A DNA stretch of 64,000 nucleotides from JAWKVD01 sp041398225 (GTDB taxonomy: Bacteria > Pseudomonadota > Alphaproteobacteria > Caulobacterales > Hyphomonadaceae): assembly GCA_041398225.1 (NCBI GenBank), contig JAWKVD010000017.1, forward strand, positions 1 to 64,000. Reading direction: 5' to 3'. The translations under genes and the position numbers were made by a program. The notes beneath the pieces were generated by a model, which searched no databases, was not told the DNA's origin, and saw only the letters and a program-made list of their open reading frames with translations. The number at the start of each line of letters is the position of its first letter. The first letter of the stretch is position 1. Below are positions 1-8,591 of this stretch, in pieces.

Positions 1-129
1 TCGCCCGGCGCGCAGGCCGTCCGGAGAGAAATCCCGTGACGGGCATGCAAAACGGCATGTACGGCGGCGCGTCGCTCAGGCGAAGGTGCGGGCTGGCGCT
101 GAAACGGGCGGGCGGGAGAGAAGCCGACC

Positions 130-516
130 ATGGCCAGGACGGGCAAGATGTCGTTGCGACGCGGGGTGCTGCTCTATCTCGTTGTGGTCGCCGCGATCCT
201 GCTTCTGCTCGCCCAGTGCAAGCCGAGCGAAGGCGAGCTGAAGGATCAGGTCCATTCCGCGGTGCACGCCTACGCCGCCGCGCGCGCAGGCCGGGTCGAC
301 GACATGGTCGCGGCGGCGGACCATCTGAATGGCGAGGCCGCCGATCCGGAGCATGAGCGCGTCGACGCGGCGCTTCTGCACGGGCGGATGACCGACTGGC
401 TGCTGGCGCGCAGCTACGCGGTCGATTTCGACGGCGTCACGTTCAGTTGCTGGGGCGTCGCCAATGTCGCGATCTGTTTCACGCCGGACGGCGAGAGCGA
501 TTCCGACGACGACTAG
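130..516 (+). CDS. Small membrane-anchored hypothetical protein
   Basis: This 128-residue protein is not one I recognise. A short basic N-terminus is followed by a hydrophobic segment at about residues 13-28. That segment ends at a cysteine (LLLLAQC), so it may be a signal anchor or a weak lipobox. The remainder is a soluble, mildly acidic domain ending in a run of Asp residues, probably periplasmic. The ATG at 130 is preceded by a purine-rich GGGAGAGAAG; an internal ATG at 148 is the alternative start. The gene is convergent with ftsK. Nothing in the sequence assigns a function. Confidence 0.6.
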   Translation: MARTGKMSLRRGVLLYLVVVAAILLLLAQCKPSEGELKDQVHSAVHAYAAARAGRVDDMVAAADHLNGEAADPEHERVDAALLHGRMTDWLLARSYAVDFDGVTFSCWGVANVAICFTPDGESDSDDD

Positions 517-535
517 CCGGCGCACAGGCCGGTCA

Positions 536-570
536 GAAAGAAAACGGCCGGCTCGCGAAGGAGCCGGCCG
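536..570 (-). terminator. Intrinsic terminator downstream of ftsK
   Basis: A 10-bp perfect stem (CGGCCGGCTC at 545-554 and GAGCCGGCCG at 561-570) has a 6-nt loop. Read on the minus strand it is followed by TTTTCTTTCT. It lies 52 bases beyond the ftsK stop and may also stop transcription of the small plus-strand gene. Confidence 0.75.
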
Positions 571-621
571 AGGGTCAATCAAGGAGATGTTCTAGTCGGT
601 CGTCGAAGGGTCGTCGTCCAG

Positions 622-3228
622 TCAGGCGGCTTCTTCGCCGCGGTTCTGCTGGTCGCGATTGGTCAGGTGGCGTTTTCCGGCGTGGTCAGGCGCGGAAATA
701 ATGCCTTCCTGCTCCATGCGTTCGATCAGGCCGGCGGCGCGGTTGTAGCCGATGCGCAGAACGCGCTGGACGTAAGACGTCGTCGGGCGCTTGTCGCGGA
801 TCACGGCGGCCACGGCCTCGCGATAGAGATCCTCGTCCGGATCGCCCGACGAGGTTCCGAAGGCCGCGTCCGCGACCGAGGCGTCTTCCTCGTGCTCCTC
901 GGTCACGCCGGCGACGTATTGCGGCTGTCCCTGGTCTTTCAGCCAGCCGACCACGCGTTCGACTTCCTCGTCGGAGACGAAGGGGCCGTGGACGCGGCTG
1001 ATCTTGCCGCCGGACGCCATCCAGAGAAGGTCGCCCATGCCGAGCAGCTGTTCCGCGCCCATCTCGCCGAGGATCGTCCGCGAGTCGATCTTGGAGGTCA
1101 CCGCGTAGGAGATCCGGGTCGGGAAGTTGGCCTTGATGGTGCCGGTGATGACGTCGACCGAGGGACGTTGCGTCGCCATGATGAGGTGGATGCCGGCGGC
1201 GCGGGCCATTTGGGCGATGCGCTGCACCGCGCTTTCGATGTCCTTGCCGGCGACCAGCATGAGGTCGGCCATTTCGTCGATGACGACGACGATGTGCGGC
1301 ATCTGCTCGGGCTTGATCTGTTCGGTTTCCCAGATCGGTTCGCCGGTTTCCTTGTTCCAGCCGTTCTGGATCTGGCGCGACAGGTACTCGCCGCGCTCGG
1401 AGGCTTCCTTGGCCTTGGCGTTGTAGCCGGCGATGTTGCGCACGCCCATTTTCGACATCACGTCGTAGCGGCTCTCCATTTCGCGCACGACCCATTTGAG
1501 GGCCAGAACGGCCTTCTGCGGATCCGTGACGACGGGCGAGAGCAGGTGCGGCACGCCCTCATAGATCGACAGTTCGAGCATTTTCGGGTCGATCATGATG
1601 AAGCGGCATTTTTCGGGCGGCAGCTTGAACATCAGCGACAGGATCATCGCGTTGATGCCGACCGACTTGCCCGAGCCGGTGGTGCCGGCGATCAGCAGGT
1701 GAGGCATCTTGGCGAGGTCGGCGATCGTCGGCTGGCCTTCGATGGTTTCGCCCAGCGCCATGGGGAGGGCGGCGCGCGTCTTGCGGAAGTCGGACGCGGC
1801 CAGCAGGTCGCGCAGATAGACGGTCTCGCGCTTCTCGTTCGGCAGTTCGATGCCGATGGCGTTGCGGCCAGGGATGACGGCGACGCGCGCGGAGGTCGCC
1901 GACATCGAGCGCGCGATGTCGTCGGCCAGCGAGATCACCTGTTGCGAGCGGACGCCGGGCGCCGGTTCGAGTTCGAACAGGGTGACCACCGGGCCGGGGC
2001 GCACTTCGGTGATGCGGCCCTTGACCTTGAATTCGTTGAACACGGCCTGCAGGCGTTCGGCCATTTTGAGCAGGTGCTCTTCGTTGACGTCCGAGCGGCG
2101 CGGCGGCGGCGTGTCGAGCAGTTCGATCGGAGGAACGGCGCCGATGGGCTCGCGGATGACCGGCGAGGACGCGGGCGGCCGAGCGGGGCGCGCCTGAGCG
2201 GGGAGGGGCTGCTGCGGTTGAGCCGGGCGGGGCGGAGCGGCGGGGCGCTGCGGCGGCACATTCGCCTGAACGCTGGCCTGAACGACGGGCGCCTCGACGG
2301 TTTCGGCCTCGTCATCCTCAATCGGGCGGCTTTCGAGCACGCGCGGCGGCACCGGAATGGCGCGTCCGCCGACGCCCTCGGCCTTCTCGACCGCGGAGAA
2401 GAAGCCGCGTTCGCCGTCTTCGAACTCGTCTTCGTCGGTGACGACGATGGGTTCGATGACTTCCTGCGGCTTGCGTCCGAGCAGGGCGGAGGCGGCCGCG
2501 CCCACGCGGCCCACCAGGTTGGGCAGGGCGCGGTTGCGGGCGATGTGCAGAACGGGAAGCGCTTCGCGCTGGTCGTCCTGTTCGTCCTCGGCTTCCGGAC
2601 GCGGACGGGACCGCATGGCGCGGAGCAGGGCGGCGCCGTCGTCGGCCCCAAGTCCCATGGACATGGCGGCGAACAGGACAGCCACGACGCCGGTGATGGC
2701 GGCGGCCCAGGTTTCGGGCGCGGGAACCTTCAGTGCGGCGAACGGCGTGGACGCAACCGTCAGAAGCACGTCGCCGACGACGCCGCCGAGACCGGCGGCC
2801 AGCTCCCAGTTGCGCGGGATCGGCCATTCGGCCAGCGAGCAGGCGGCGAGCACAAGCGCGGCGGCTCCCCAGATCCAGGCGGCGGGATCGCGCTGCCCGA
2901 TGCCGAGCGTGCGGCGAAGTCCGCCGATCATCAGGGCGAAGCCCATCAGCCAGGCGACCCAGCCGAAGCTCTGGCGCAGAAGGTCCGCCACCATGGCGCC
3001 CGGCGCGCCGAACAGGTTGGCGGGCTCAAGGGCGAGACCTGTCGCCGGATCGATCAGGCTGACCGCCGTGTTGAGGCTGGGATCGGTCGGCGAATAGGAG
3101 CCGCACGCGCCGCAGATGAACACGCCGGCGGAAAAGGCCGCCAGGCCTGTCAGAAAGCGGGCGATGGGGCTCGGGGACCGGGCCGTCGCAGGATCGATGT
3201 CGGAGTGCGGCGCACGTGCATGCGGCAT
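622..3228 (-). CDS. ftsK: DNA translocase FtsK
   Basis: This is the septal DNA pump that segregates chromosome termini and activates XerCD at division. The 868-residue protein has hydrophobic segments in its first ~195 residues, although fewer and shorter than in enterobacterial FtsK. An acidic then Pro/Ala-rich linker covers about 200-375. The motor follows, with Walker A GTTGSGKS at 515-522 and Walker B IVVVIDEMADL at 646-656. A C-terminal winged-helix gamma domain (about 800-860) contains the TSYVQRVLRIGYNRAAGLIERME motif region that reads KOPS. The length is normal for alphaproteobacterial FtsK. It lies downstream of amt on the same strand but behind that gene's own terminator. Confidence 0.97.
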   Translation of the reverse strand: MPHARAPHSDIDPATARSPSPIARFLTGLAAFSAGVFICGACGSYSPTDPSLNTAVSLIDPATGLALEPANLFGAPGAMVADLLRQSFGWVAWLMGFALMIGGLRRTLGIGQRDPAAWIWGAAALVLAACSLAEWPIPRNWELAAGLGGVVGDVLLTVASTPFAALKVPAPETWAAAITGVVAVLFAAMSMGLGADDGAALLRAMRSRPRPEAEDEQDDQREALPVLHIARNRALPNLVGRVGAAASALLGRKPQEVIEPIVVTDEDEFEDGERGFFSAVEKAEGVGGRAIPVPPRVLESRPIEDDEAETVEAPVVQASVQANVPPQRPAAPPRPAQPQQPLPAQARPARPPASSPVIREPIGAVPPIELLDTPPPRRSDVNEEHLLKMAERLQAVFNEFKVKGRITEVRPGPVVTLFELEPAPGVRSQQVISLADDIARSMSATSARVAVIPGRNAIGIELPNEKRETVYLRDLLAASDFRKTRAALPMALGETIEGQPTIADLAKMPHLLIAGTTGSGKSVGINAMILSLMFKLPPEKCRFIMIDPKMLELSIYEGVPHLLSPVVTDPQKAVLALKWVVREMESRYDVMSKMGVRNIAGYNAKAKEASERGEYLSRQIQNGWNKETGEPIWETEQIKPEQMPHIVVVIDEMADLMLVAGKDIESAVQRIAQMARAAGIHLIMATQRPSVDVITGTIKANFPTRISYAVTSKIDSRTILGEMGAEQLLGMGDLLWMASGGKISRVHGPFVSDEEVERVVGWLKDQGQPQYVAGVTEEHEEDASVADAAFGTSSGDPDEDLYREAVAAVIRDKRPTTSYVQRVLRIGYNRAAGLIERMEQEGIISAPDHAGKRHLTNRDQQNRGEEAA

Positions 3229-3333
3229 GCCGTCTACCTCGCCTCGTTAGGGTTAAGAGGGAACGTGGCCAAGGTGCGCCCAGGGGGCTTAACAGCGGGC
3301 AAACGAGCGGTCGGGATTCGGGATGAAATCTGC

Positions 3334-3367
3334 AAAAAAGACCCCGGAAAGCCTGAGCTTTCCGGGG
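3334..3367 (-). terminator. Intrinsic terminator downstream of amt
   Basis: A perfect 10-bp stem (CCCCGGAAAG at 3342-3351, CTTTCCGGGG at 3358-3367) has a 6-nt loop and on the minus strand is followed by TCTTTTTTG. It separates amt from ftsK. Confidence 0.85.
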
Positions 3368-3416
3368 CTGTTTGTTAACCTGATTCGGTCAGGCGGTCCG
3401 GGTAGTACCCCGGGTC

Positions 3417-4754
3417 CTACCCTTTCTTGAACTCGGGGTAGGCTTCCAGACCGAGCTCGCCAAGGTCGAGACCTTCGATCTCTTCCTCTTCGCTGGCGCG
3501 GATCCCGACGGTGAATTTGAGGATCAGCCAGACGATCAGCGAGGAGACGAAGACGAACGCGCCGATGGCCACGATGCCGGTGGCCTGAGCCACGATCGGA
3601 ACCTCGGTGTTCGACCACGGAACGATGATCGTGCCCCAGATGCCGCACACGAGGTGAGCCGGGATGGCGCCGACAACGTCGTCGATCTTCAGCTTGTCGA
3701 GCAGCGGCACGGCCAGGACGACCAGAACGCCGCCGACTGCGCCGATGATGACCGACTGCCAGAGTTCCGGCGCGAGCGGTTCAGCGGTGATCGAGACGAG
3801 GCCGCCGATGGCGCCGTTGAGCACCAGGGTCGCGTCCATTTTCCCCTTGTAGAGGATGGTGGTCATGATCATCGCGCCGATGACGCCCGCAGCGGCGGCC
3901 GTATTGGTGTTGGCGAGGATGATGCCCACCGCGTTGATGTCGGCCGCGGTGCCGGCGGCGAGCTGAGAGCCGCCGTTGAAGCCGAACCAGCCGAACCACA
4001 GGATGAACGTGCCCAGAGCCGCGAGCGGGATGTTCGAGCCCGGCATCGGAACCGTTTTACCGTCGACATATTTGCCGAGGCGTGGGCCGAGGACGAGGGC
4101 GCCGGCCAACGCGGCCCAGCCGCCCGTCGAGTGGACGAGGGTCGAACCCGCGAAGTCGGAGAAGCCCATGTCGTCGAGCCAGCCCGCACCCCATTCCCAG
4201 GAAGCCTGGATCGGGTAGATGAAGCCCGTCAGCACGGCCGTGAAGATCATGAACGGCCAGATCTTGATGCGCTCGGCCAAGGTGCCCGAGACGACCGAAG
4301 CGGCCGTGGCGACGAACACCATCTGGAAGAACCAGTCGGACGCGGGCGCATAACCAGCGTCGCTCAGCGCCTCACGGTCGCCGAAGCCCCAGATTTCCGG
4401 CATCGCCAGGTAGTTTTCGGCGATCCAGGTGTTCGGGTAGATCATGTGATAGCCGCACAGGTACACCATGATGCCGGCGACCGAGTACAGCATGACGTTC
4501 TTGGTCGCCTGGGTGGCGGCGTTCTTGGCCCGCACGAGGCCCGCCTCCAGCATACAGAAGCCGGCCGCCATGAACATGACGACCATTCCCATCAGAATGA
4601 ACAGATAGGAGTTGTCGACATAGGAGGCGGTGGCCCCGACGTCGGCCGCCGTCACTTCCGGCGCTTCCTGGGCAAAGGCCGCAGGTAGGATCATGGCCGC
4701 AGCGAGGGCGGCCACCCCTGCCGCGCGCCCAGACCATCCAGGTCTCAGTTTCAT
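3417..4754 (-). CDS. amt: Ammonium transporter (Amt/MEP/Rh family)
   Basis: This inner-membrane ammonium channel has 445 residues from the chosen start. A cleavable signal peptide (MKLRPGW... to AFA) is followed by about eleven membrane helices with Amt signatures, including the GFCMLEAGLVRAKN region and FAGSTLVHSTGGWAALAGA. The ATG at 4754 is preceded by GGAGAA and begins at the signal peptide; a longer in-frame extension to 4820 lacks signal character. Amt genes are usually cotranscribed with the PII gene glnK, but none is found here, so the PII regulator must lie elsewhere or be shared. The ftsK-amt-ubiH order is common in alphaproteobacteria. Confidence 0.95.
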   Translation of the reverse strand: MKLRPGWSGRAAGVAALAAAMILPAAFAQEAPEVTAADVGATASYVDNSYLFILMGMVVMFMAAGFCMLEAGLVRAKNAATQATKNVMLYSVAGIMVYLCGYHMIYPNTWIAENYLAMPEIWGFGDREALSDAGYAPASDWFFQMVFVATAASVVSGTLAERIKIWPFMIFTAVLTGFIYPIQASWEWGAGWLDDMGFSDFAGSTLVHSTGGWAALAGALVLGPRLGKYVDGKTVPMPGSNIPLAALGTFILWFGWFGFNGGSQLAAGTAADINAVGIILANTNTAAAAGVIGAMIMTTILYKGKMDATLVLNGAIGGLVSITAEPLAPELWQSVIIGAVGGVLVVLAVPLLDKLKIDDVVGAIPAHLVCGIWGTIIVPWSNTEVPIVAQATGIVAIGAFVFVSSLIVWLILKFTVGIRASEEEEIEGLDLGELGLEAYPEFKKG

Positions 4755-5280
4755 TGTTTTCTCCGTGCGTTCGGCGACCGCCCCCAGACCATCCGGGATC
4801 GCCACGTCCCGGATGGTCACCGCGCACGTTCTTTAGGCAAGGAAGAGACAGGGCATTGCGTTAAGTCGGCCGATTCTGAGCAAGGCGAGGGCGTGGGCCT
4901 GAAGCGGCGCCCAATAATTAGCCACAGGCTGGCAATCGTCAGGAAACGCGGCCGATTTTCATGGTGAAGAACCGGTTCCGGGCGCAAGAAACGGTCGTGT
5001 TCCGAGCATTTGGCGTGAGACTGTTCTGTGACTTTCTCCACTCCGTGCACGGACTTTGCTCCGGGGCCTCTGACCGGCGGGCCCCGGTTGCGTTGCCTAC
5101 GATCCCCGTCATGCGTCTCCCTGCGTGGCGGGCGAGGGGTCCCTTTGCGAGGGACAGAAGACTTGTCGGCGCGGTCCCCCTGGGCCGCGCCGCTTCTTTT
5201 TCGGTCCCCGGACGCGATTCCGACGGTTAGCTGTTGAGGGTTGCGCTTGCGCACCCCGCGTCGGCGCGGGAAACAGGATC
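4755..5280. other. Long divergent intergenic region with structured RNA signals
   Basis: This 526-bp stretch lies between the divergent amt and ubiH-type genes and has no credible coding frame. Its right half carries a hairpin (GTCCCT/AGGGAC, 5139-5155), a strong intrinsic terminator (5167-5201) and further small hairpins up to the ubiH start codon. No gene precedes that terminator on the plus strand. The region therefore probably encodes either a small RNA or an attenuated leader for the ubiH-type gene. I looked for SRP, 6S and tmRNA hallmarks and saw none. A convincing sigma-54 site for amt was not found. Confidence 0.5.
5167..5201 (+). terminator. Orphan intrinsic terminator
   Basis: A GC-rich stem pairs CGGCGCGG (5167-5174) with CCGCGCCG (5185-5192), extended inward by a G-U and two G-C pairs around a CCCT loop. 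It is followed directly by CTTCTTTTT. It ends a plus-strand transcript that has no recognised gene, 80 bases upstream of the ubiH-type start. Confidence 0.75.
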
Positions 5281-6564
5281 ATGTCCGATGTAAATTCTCC
5301 CGACGCCCAGGGGCGCGCCCCGTCAGCTTCCCGTGTCACCGAAGTTCTTGTCGCGGGCGGCGGGGCGGCCGGGCTTACGCTCTCGCTGGCACTGGCGCGA
5401 CGGGACATCGAGGTGGTGCTGACCGAGGCGGGTCGCCGCGAGGACACGCGCGACGACGGTCGCGCAATCCTGGTCGCGGCCGGATGCTGGCGGATTTTCG
5501 AGACGCTCGGGCTCGGCTCCGAGCTGGCCGCCTTCGCGGAACCGGTTCTTGAGGTCGAGGCGCAGGCGCCGGGCGGGCGGATCGCGTTTCTCGCAGACGA
5601 TCTGAAAGCGACGAATGTCTCGACGCAGGATCACGCCCCCGAGGAGGGCGAGGGTCCGGCCGGCGACGCGCCGCTGGGCTATATGATCGAGGCGAAGGAT
5701 CTTGAGCGCGTCCTGTCGCAGGCGGTCGATGCGGAGAAGCGGATCGTTCGTCTGTTTTCTTCGCCGGTGACCGAAATCGCCTTTGAGGAGGCCTACGCGA
5801 CCTGCGCGGCGGGCGGCGAGACGATCGCCGCGCGCCTGCTTGTCGGGTGCGACGGCGCCCGGTCGCGGGTGCGGGAAGCGGCCGGCATCCGCTTCGAAGG
5901 CTGGGCCTACGACGCCAAGGCGCTCTCGACCGTCCTTATGTCGCCCGCGGCTCACGAGGGCCGGGCGCGGCAGATTTTTCTCAAGACCGGCCCGATCGCC
6001 GCCCTGCCGATGACCGGCGGCCGCATAAACCTTGTGTGGTCCGTCTCGAGCGCCGTCGCGGATGCGCTGACCGGGATGAGCGATCAGGACTTCCTCGCCG
6101 AACTCGCCAAACAGGCGCCGGGCTTCGTTCCGGGCGCGCGGCTCGCCGGACCGCGCTTCGCGTTTCCGGTCGGGCTGCAGGTGGCCGAGCGGATGCACGG
6201 GCCGCGCGTCGCGCTGGCGGGGGATTCCGCTCACCGCATTCACCCGCTGGCCGGGCAGGGCCTCAATCTTGGCCTCAAGGATGTCGCGGCGCTTGTCGAC
6301 GTGATCTGCGAGGCCGCCTATGTCGGTCTCGATATCGGTTCGGAAGCGGCGCTTGCGCCCTACACGCGCTGGCGTCGAGCCGACGTGATCGCGGCGGCGG
6401 CGGCGATGGAAGGGTTCTTCCGGACGTTCCGCGCGCCCGCTCCGGTGCGTGCGCTGGCCGGTCTGGCGATGGGCGGTGCGGGCGCCGCGCCGCCCTTGCG
6501 GCGGATGTTCACGCAGGAAGCGGCCGCCGTTTCAGGCGATCTGCCGAGCCTCATGCGCGTCTGA
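5281..6564 (+). CDS. UbiH/UbiF/COQ6-family FAD-dependent hydroxylase
   Basis: This 427-residue flavoprotein monooxygenase belongs to the family that hydroxylates the ubiquinone ring during coenzyme Q synthesis. The N-terminal Rossmann motif VAGGGAAGLTLSLALARR binds the FAD ADP moiety. The GCDGARSRVREAAGI stretch is the DG motif and ALAGDSAHRIHPLAGQGLNLGLKD is the GD motif that contacts the FAD ribityl chain. The ATG at 5281 was chosen because the family fold begins about 20 residues later; longer in-frame extensions read through the terminator hairpins. Which ring position it hydroxylates cannot be told from sequence, so no specific ubi symbol is given. Confidence 0.9.
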   Translation: MSDVNSPDAQGRAPSASRVTEVLVAGGGAAGLTLSLALARRDIEVVLTEAGRREDTRDDGRAILVAAGCWRIFETLGLGSELAAFAEPVLEVEAQAPGGRIAFLADDLKATNVSTQDHAPEEGEGPAGDAPLGYMIEAKDLERVLSQAVDAEKRIVRLFSSPVTEIAFEEAYATCAAGGETIAARLLVGCDGARSRVREAAGIRFEGWAYDAKALSTVLMSPAAHEGRARQIFLKTGPIAALPMTGGRINLVWSVSSAVADALTGMSDQDFLAELAKQAPGFVPGARLAGPRFAFPVGLQVAERMHGPRVALAGDSAHRIHPLAGQGLNLGLKDVAALVDVICEAAYVGLDIGSEAALAPYTRWRRADVIAAAAAMEGFFRTFRAPAPVRALAGLAMGGAGAAPPLRRMFTQEAAAVSGDLPSLMRV

Positions 6565-6578
6565 GCGATGAACCGACG

Positions 6579-6950
6579 CTAGTCGCGCGCGAGACCCGCT
6601 TCGGCGAGGCGTTCGAGATAGACCGCCATGCGCTGCTCGCGCTGTTCGCACAGCTCCCTGAGATAGGTCCAGGTGTAGAGACCGGTGTCGTGGCCGTCGT
6701 CGAAGCGCAACCGAACCGCGTAGCGGCCCACCGGGTCGGCGCCGACGACGCGCACATTGCGTTTTCCGGCAGGCGGGGGAGGGCGCTCGCCGCCATGGCC
6801 CTTCGTTTCAGCGCTGGGGCTTTCCACACGCAGCAGTTCGAACGGGATCTCGCCACGGAAACCGTCGTCGAAGCCGATATGCAGGCTTGCGTCCCGTTTC
6901 GAGAATCGCAGCTCGACCGGCCAGGCGTTCGCGACAGGCGAAGGCGTCAC
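6579..6950 (-). CDS. DUF971 (GBBH-like N-terminal domain) protein
   Basis: A 123-residue protein matching the DUF971 family, also called gamma-butyrobetaine hydroxylase-like N-terminal domain. The pattern begins PVELRFSKRDASLHIGFDD and ends with VRLRFDDGHDTGLYTWTYLREL. Stand-alone members have been linked to iron-sulfur cluster handling, but the role here is inference. Its ATG overlaps the stop codon of the Trm112-like gene by four bases, so translation is probably coupled. It is the last gene of a three-gene operon. Confidence 0.85.
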   Translation of the reverse strand: MTPSPVANAWPVELRFSKRDASLHIGFDDGFRGEIPFELLRVESPSAETKGHGGERPPPPAGKRNVRVVGADPVGRYAVRLRFDDGHDTGLYTWTYLRELCEQREQRMAVYLERLAEAGLARD

Positions 6951-7171
6951 TTGTCGGCGCCGAGGTCGCGGGCCTCATCGCGAAGCATGACCGGCACGCC
7001 GTTCCGGATCGGATAGGCGAGGCCGGCGGCGCGCGAGATCAACTCGTTCGCCTCGCGGTCATAGGTGAGCGGGGCGCGCGTCACCGGGCAGATCAGAACT
7101 TCGAGCAGGCGCGGGTCGACGCCCGCTTCGCCAGCTTCGCTCTCGATTTCTTCGTTCGCAGCAGCTGTCAT
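6947..7171 (-). CDS. Trm112 family protein
   Basis: A 74-residue protein of the Trm112/UPF0434 (YcaR-like) family of small zinc-ribbon-derived proteins. These act as partners of methyltransferases in eukaryotes and are of unsettled function in bacteria. The core reads PRLLEVLICPVTRAPLTYDREANELISRAAGLAYPIRNGVPVML. Only one cysteine is present, as in many bacterial homologues, so zinc binding is unlikely. The ATG at 7171 overlaps the stop of the upstream LonN-like gene (ATGA), and its own stop overlaps the next start. Confidence 0.9.
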   Translation of the reverse strand: MTAAANEEIESEAGEAGVDPRLLEVLICPVTRAPLTYDREANELISRAAGLAYPIRNGVPVMLRDEARDLGADK

Positions 7172-7824
7172 TGTACGTATCCACCGGACGCGCCGGGTCG
7201 CTCCATTGCGAGCAGGGCTATCAAAGCCGAGCACCTGTCTTCAAGTGTACGCGCTTCAAGAAGCGCTTGCTTCTCCGAAATAGTAAAGGGGCAACCTTGG
7301 GAAAGCGAGTTGATCAGCTTGGCCGCCGGAGCTTCCGTGATCGTGCCCCAATCGGCGCCGAGGTCGTTGCGATCAAGGTATTCGCGCAGCACACGCGTCA
7401 GCGGCGTGGTGTCGATACGACCGGCTTCCTCGACGCCAAGATCCTGTGAATAGCTGTTCCAGTCGGGCTTCACGATACGGAAGGGCTGATCGGTCTGCAG
7501 CTCCTGGTCGACGCGAAAGCGCGCCACGCCCTTGAGCACGATGAGATAGCGGCCATCGCCCGTTTCCTGAAATCCGACGAGGCGGCCGGCGCATCCGACC
7601 CGCGCCAGTATGGGCGGCGCGCCGGGACCTTCGGGCGTCATCGGCTGGATCATGCCGATCAGACGCGAGGCGCTGGAAAGCGCCGCGTCGATCATGGCGA
7701 GATAGCGCGGTTCGAAAATGTTCAGCGGAAGCTCGGCCCCGGGAAGCAGGATCACGCCGCCCAGCGGGAAGACGGGCAGCGCCTCCGGCAGGTCGTCTTG
7801 CGTCAGGTTGCGGGTGTGCGGCAC
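7168..7824 (-). CDS. LON peptidase substrate-binding domain protein
   Basis: A 218-residue protein made only of the Lon N-terminal (LonN/PUA-like) domain, without ATPase or protease domains. It opens with LPEALPVFPLGGVILLPGAELPLNIFEPRYLAMIDAAL, the classic LonN pattern. The start is GTG at 7824, preceded by GGAGAGAA. It is the first gene of the coupled LonN-Trm112-DUF971 operon. A role in proteostasis is inferred from the domain only. Confidence 0.92.
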   Translation of the reverse strand: MPHTRNLTQDDLPEALPVFPLGGVILLPGAELPLNIFEPRYLAMIDAALSSASRLIGMIQPMTPEGPGAPPILARVGCAGRLVGFQETGDGRYLIVLKGVARFRVDQELQTDQPFRIVKPDWNSYSQDLGVEEAGRIDTTPLTRVLREYLDRNDLGADWGTITEAPAAKLINSLSQGCPFTISEKQALLEARTLEDRCSALIALLAMERPGASGGYVQ

Positions 7825-8044
7825 CGATTCTCTCCGGAAGCAGGACGGTTCATCACGCCCAAGGGCTCGGACCGCCGTAAGGCTCCAAACCGGATGGGGT
7901 TCTCTTACGCAAGACGCCTCACCCAGACTGCACCAGACGCCGGGGCGGGATACGCAGCCCCTTGTGCGCGACCGCCCGACGCCATGCGCTTTTCAAGAAT
8001 GCGCCCGAGGTCAGCTCCGCCCACGGAGCAAGGCCTTACCCTCT

Positions 8045-8464
8045 CTAAATTGCAGCGTCAAAGGCGTGACGCACCAGCGCGGCGCCCATCAGCAGATACA
8101 CGACCAGCGTGCCGAAGGTTCCGATGAGGCGTCCAAGCGAGAAGCCGCCGGAGCGCGCGAGGCCGACCGCGTGCAGAATGCGCGAGACGACCAGCAGGCC
8201 GCCGACGAGATGGACGTACCAGGTCGGCGAGGCCAGCAGTCCCAGCGCCAGAAGCCCGACCATCAGAACCGACACGTCCTCGACCGCATTCTGCTGCACG
8301 CGAGAGACGCGCGCGAATTCCGGATTCGAGACGTCTCCGGGCGCAACCTTCATCCGGCCGCGCGCATTTCCGACGAACGCCTTCAGCAGCATCATAAGAA
8401 ATGTCAGCAGGCCGAGATGAAGCGCGGCCGCGTGCAAGGGGTCCATCTTGGTGAACAGGTCCAT
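8045..8464 (-). CDS. MAPEG family membrane protein
   Basis: A 139-residue integral membrane protein with four hydrophobic segments and the MAPEG pattern (KAFVGNARGRMKVAPGD, then NPEFARVSRVQQNAVEDV, then VSRILHAVGLA). The family includes microsomal glutathione transferases, but bacterial members like this one are mostly uncharacterised. It stands alone on the minus strand, with 220 bp to the LonN operon in which I see no gene. Confidence 0.88.
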   Translation of the reverse strand: MDLFTKMDPLHAAALHLGLLTFLMMLLKAFVGNARGRMKVAPGDVSNPEFARVSRVQQNAVEDVSVLMVGLLALGLLASPTWYVHLVGGLLVVSRILHAVGLARSGGFSLGRLIGTFGTLVVYLLMGAALVRHAFDAAI

Positions 8465-8591
8465 GTGTGCATCCTCATTTTGGGGCAGACTGCGTCGGCG
8501 ACCGCAAAAGGGGAAGAGTCGAAACGGGCGGCTGGCGGGATCGCTTTCGTTGCGGTCCGGGATGCTCTAGGACCGTCGCAGGGAGAAAACC

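Noticed and set aside
667..3378. Long open frame opposite ftsK
   Set aside because: It is exactly antisense to a clear ftsK, has His/Arg/Gly-rich composition with no domain, and reflects the scarcity of stop codons in GC-rich DNA.
4820..5000. Sigma-54 promoter for the ammonium transporter gene
   Set aside because: No TGGCAC/TTGC pair with the required spacing on the minus strand.
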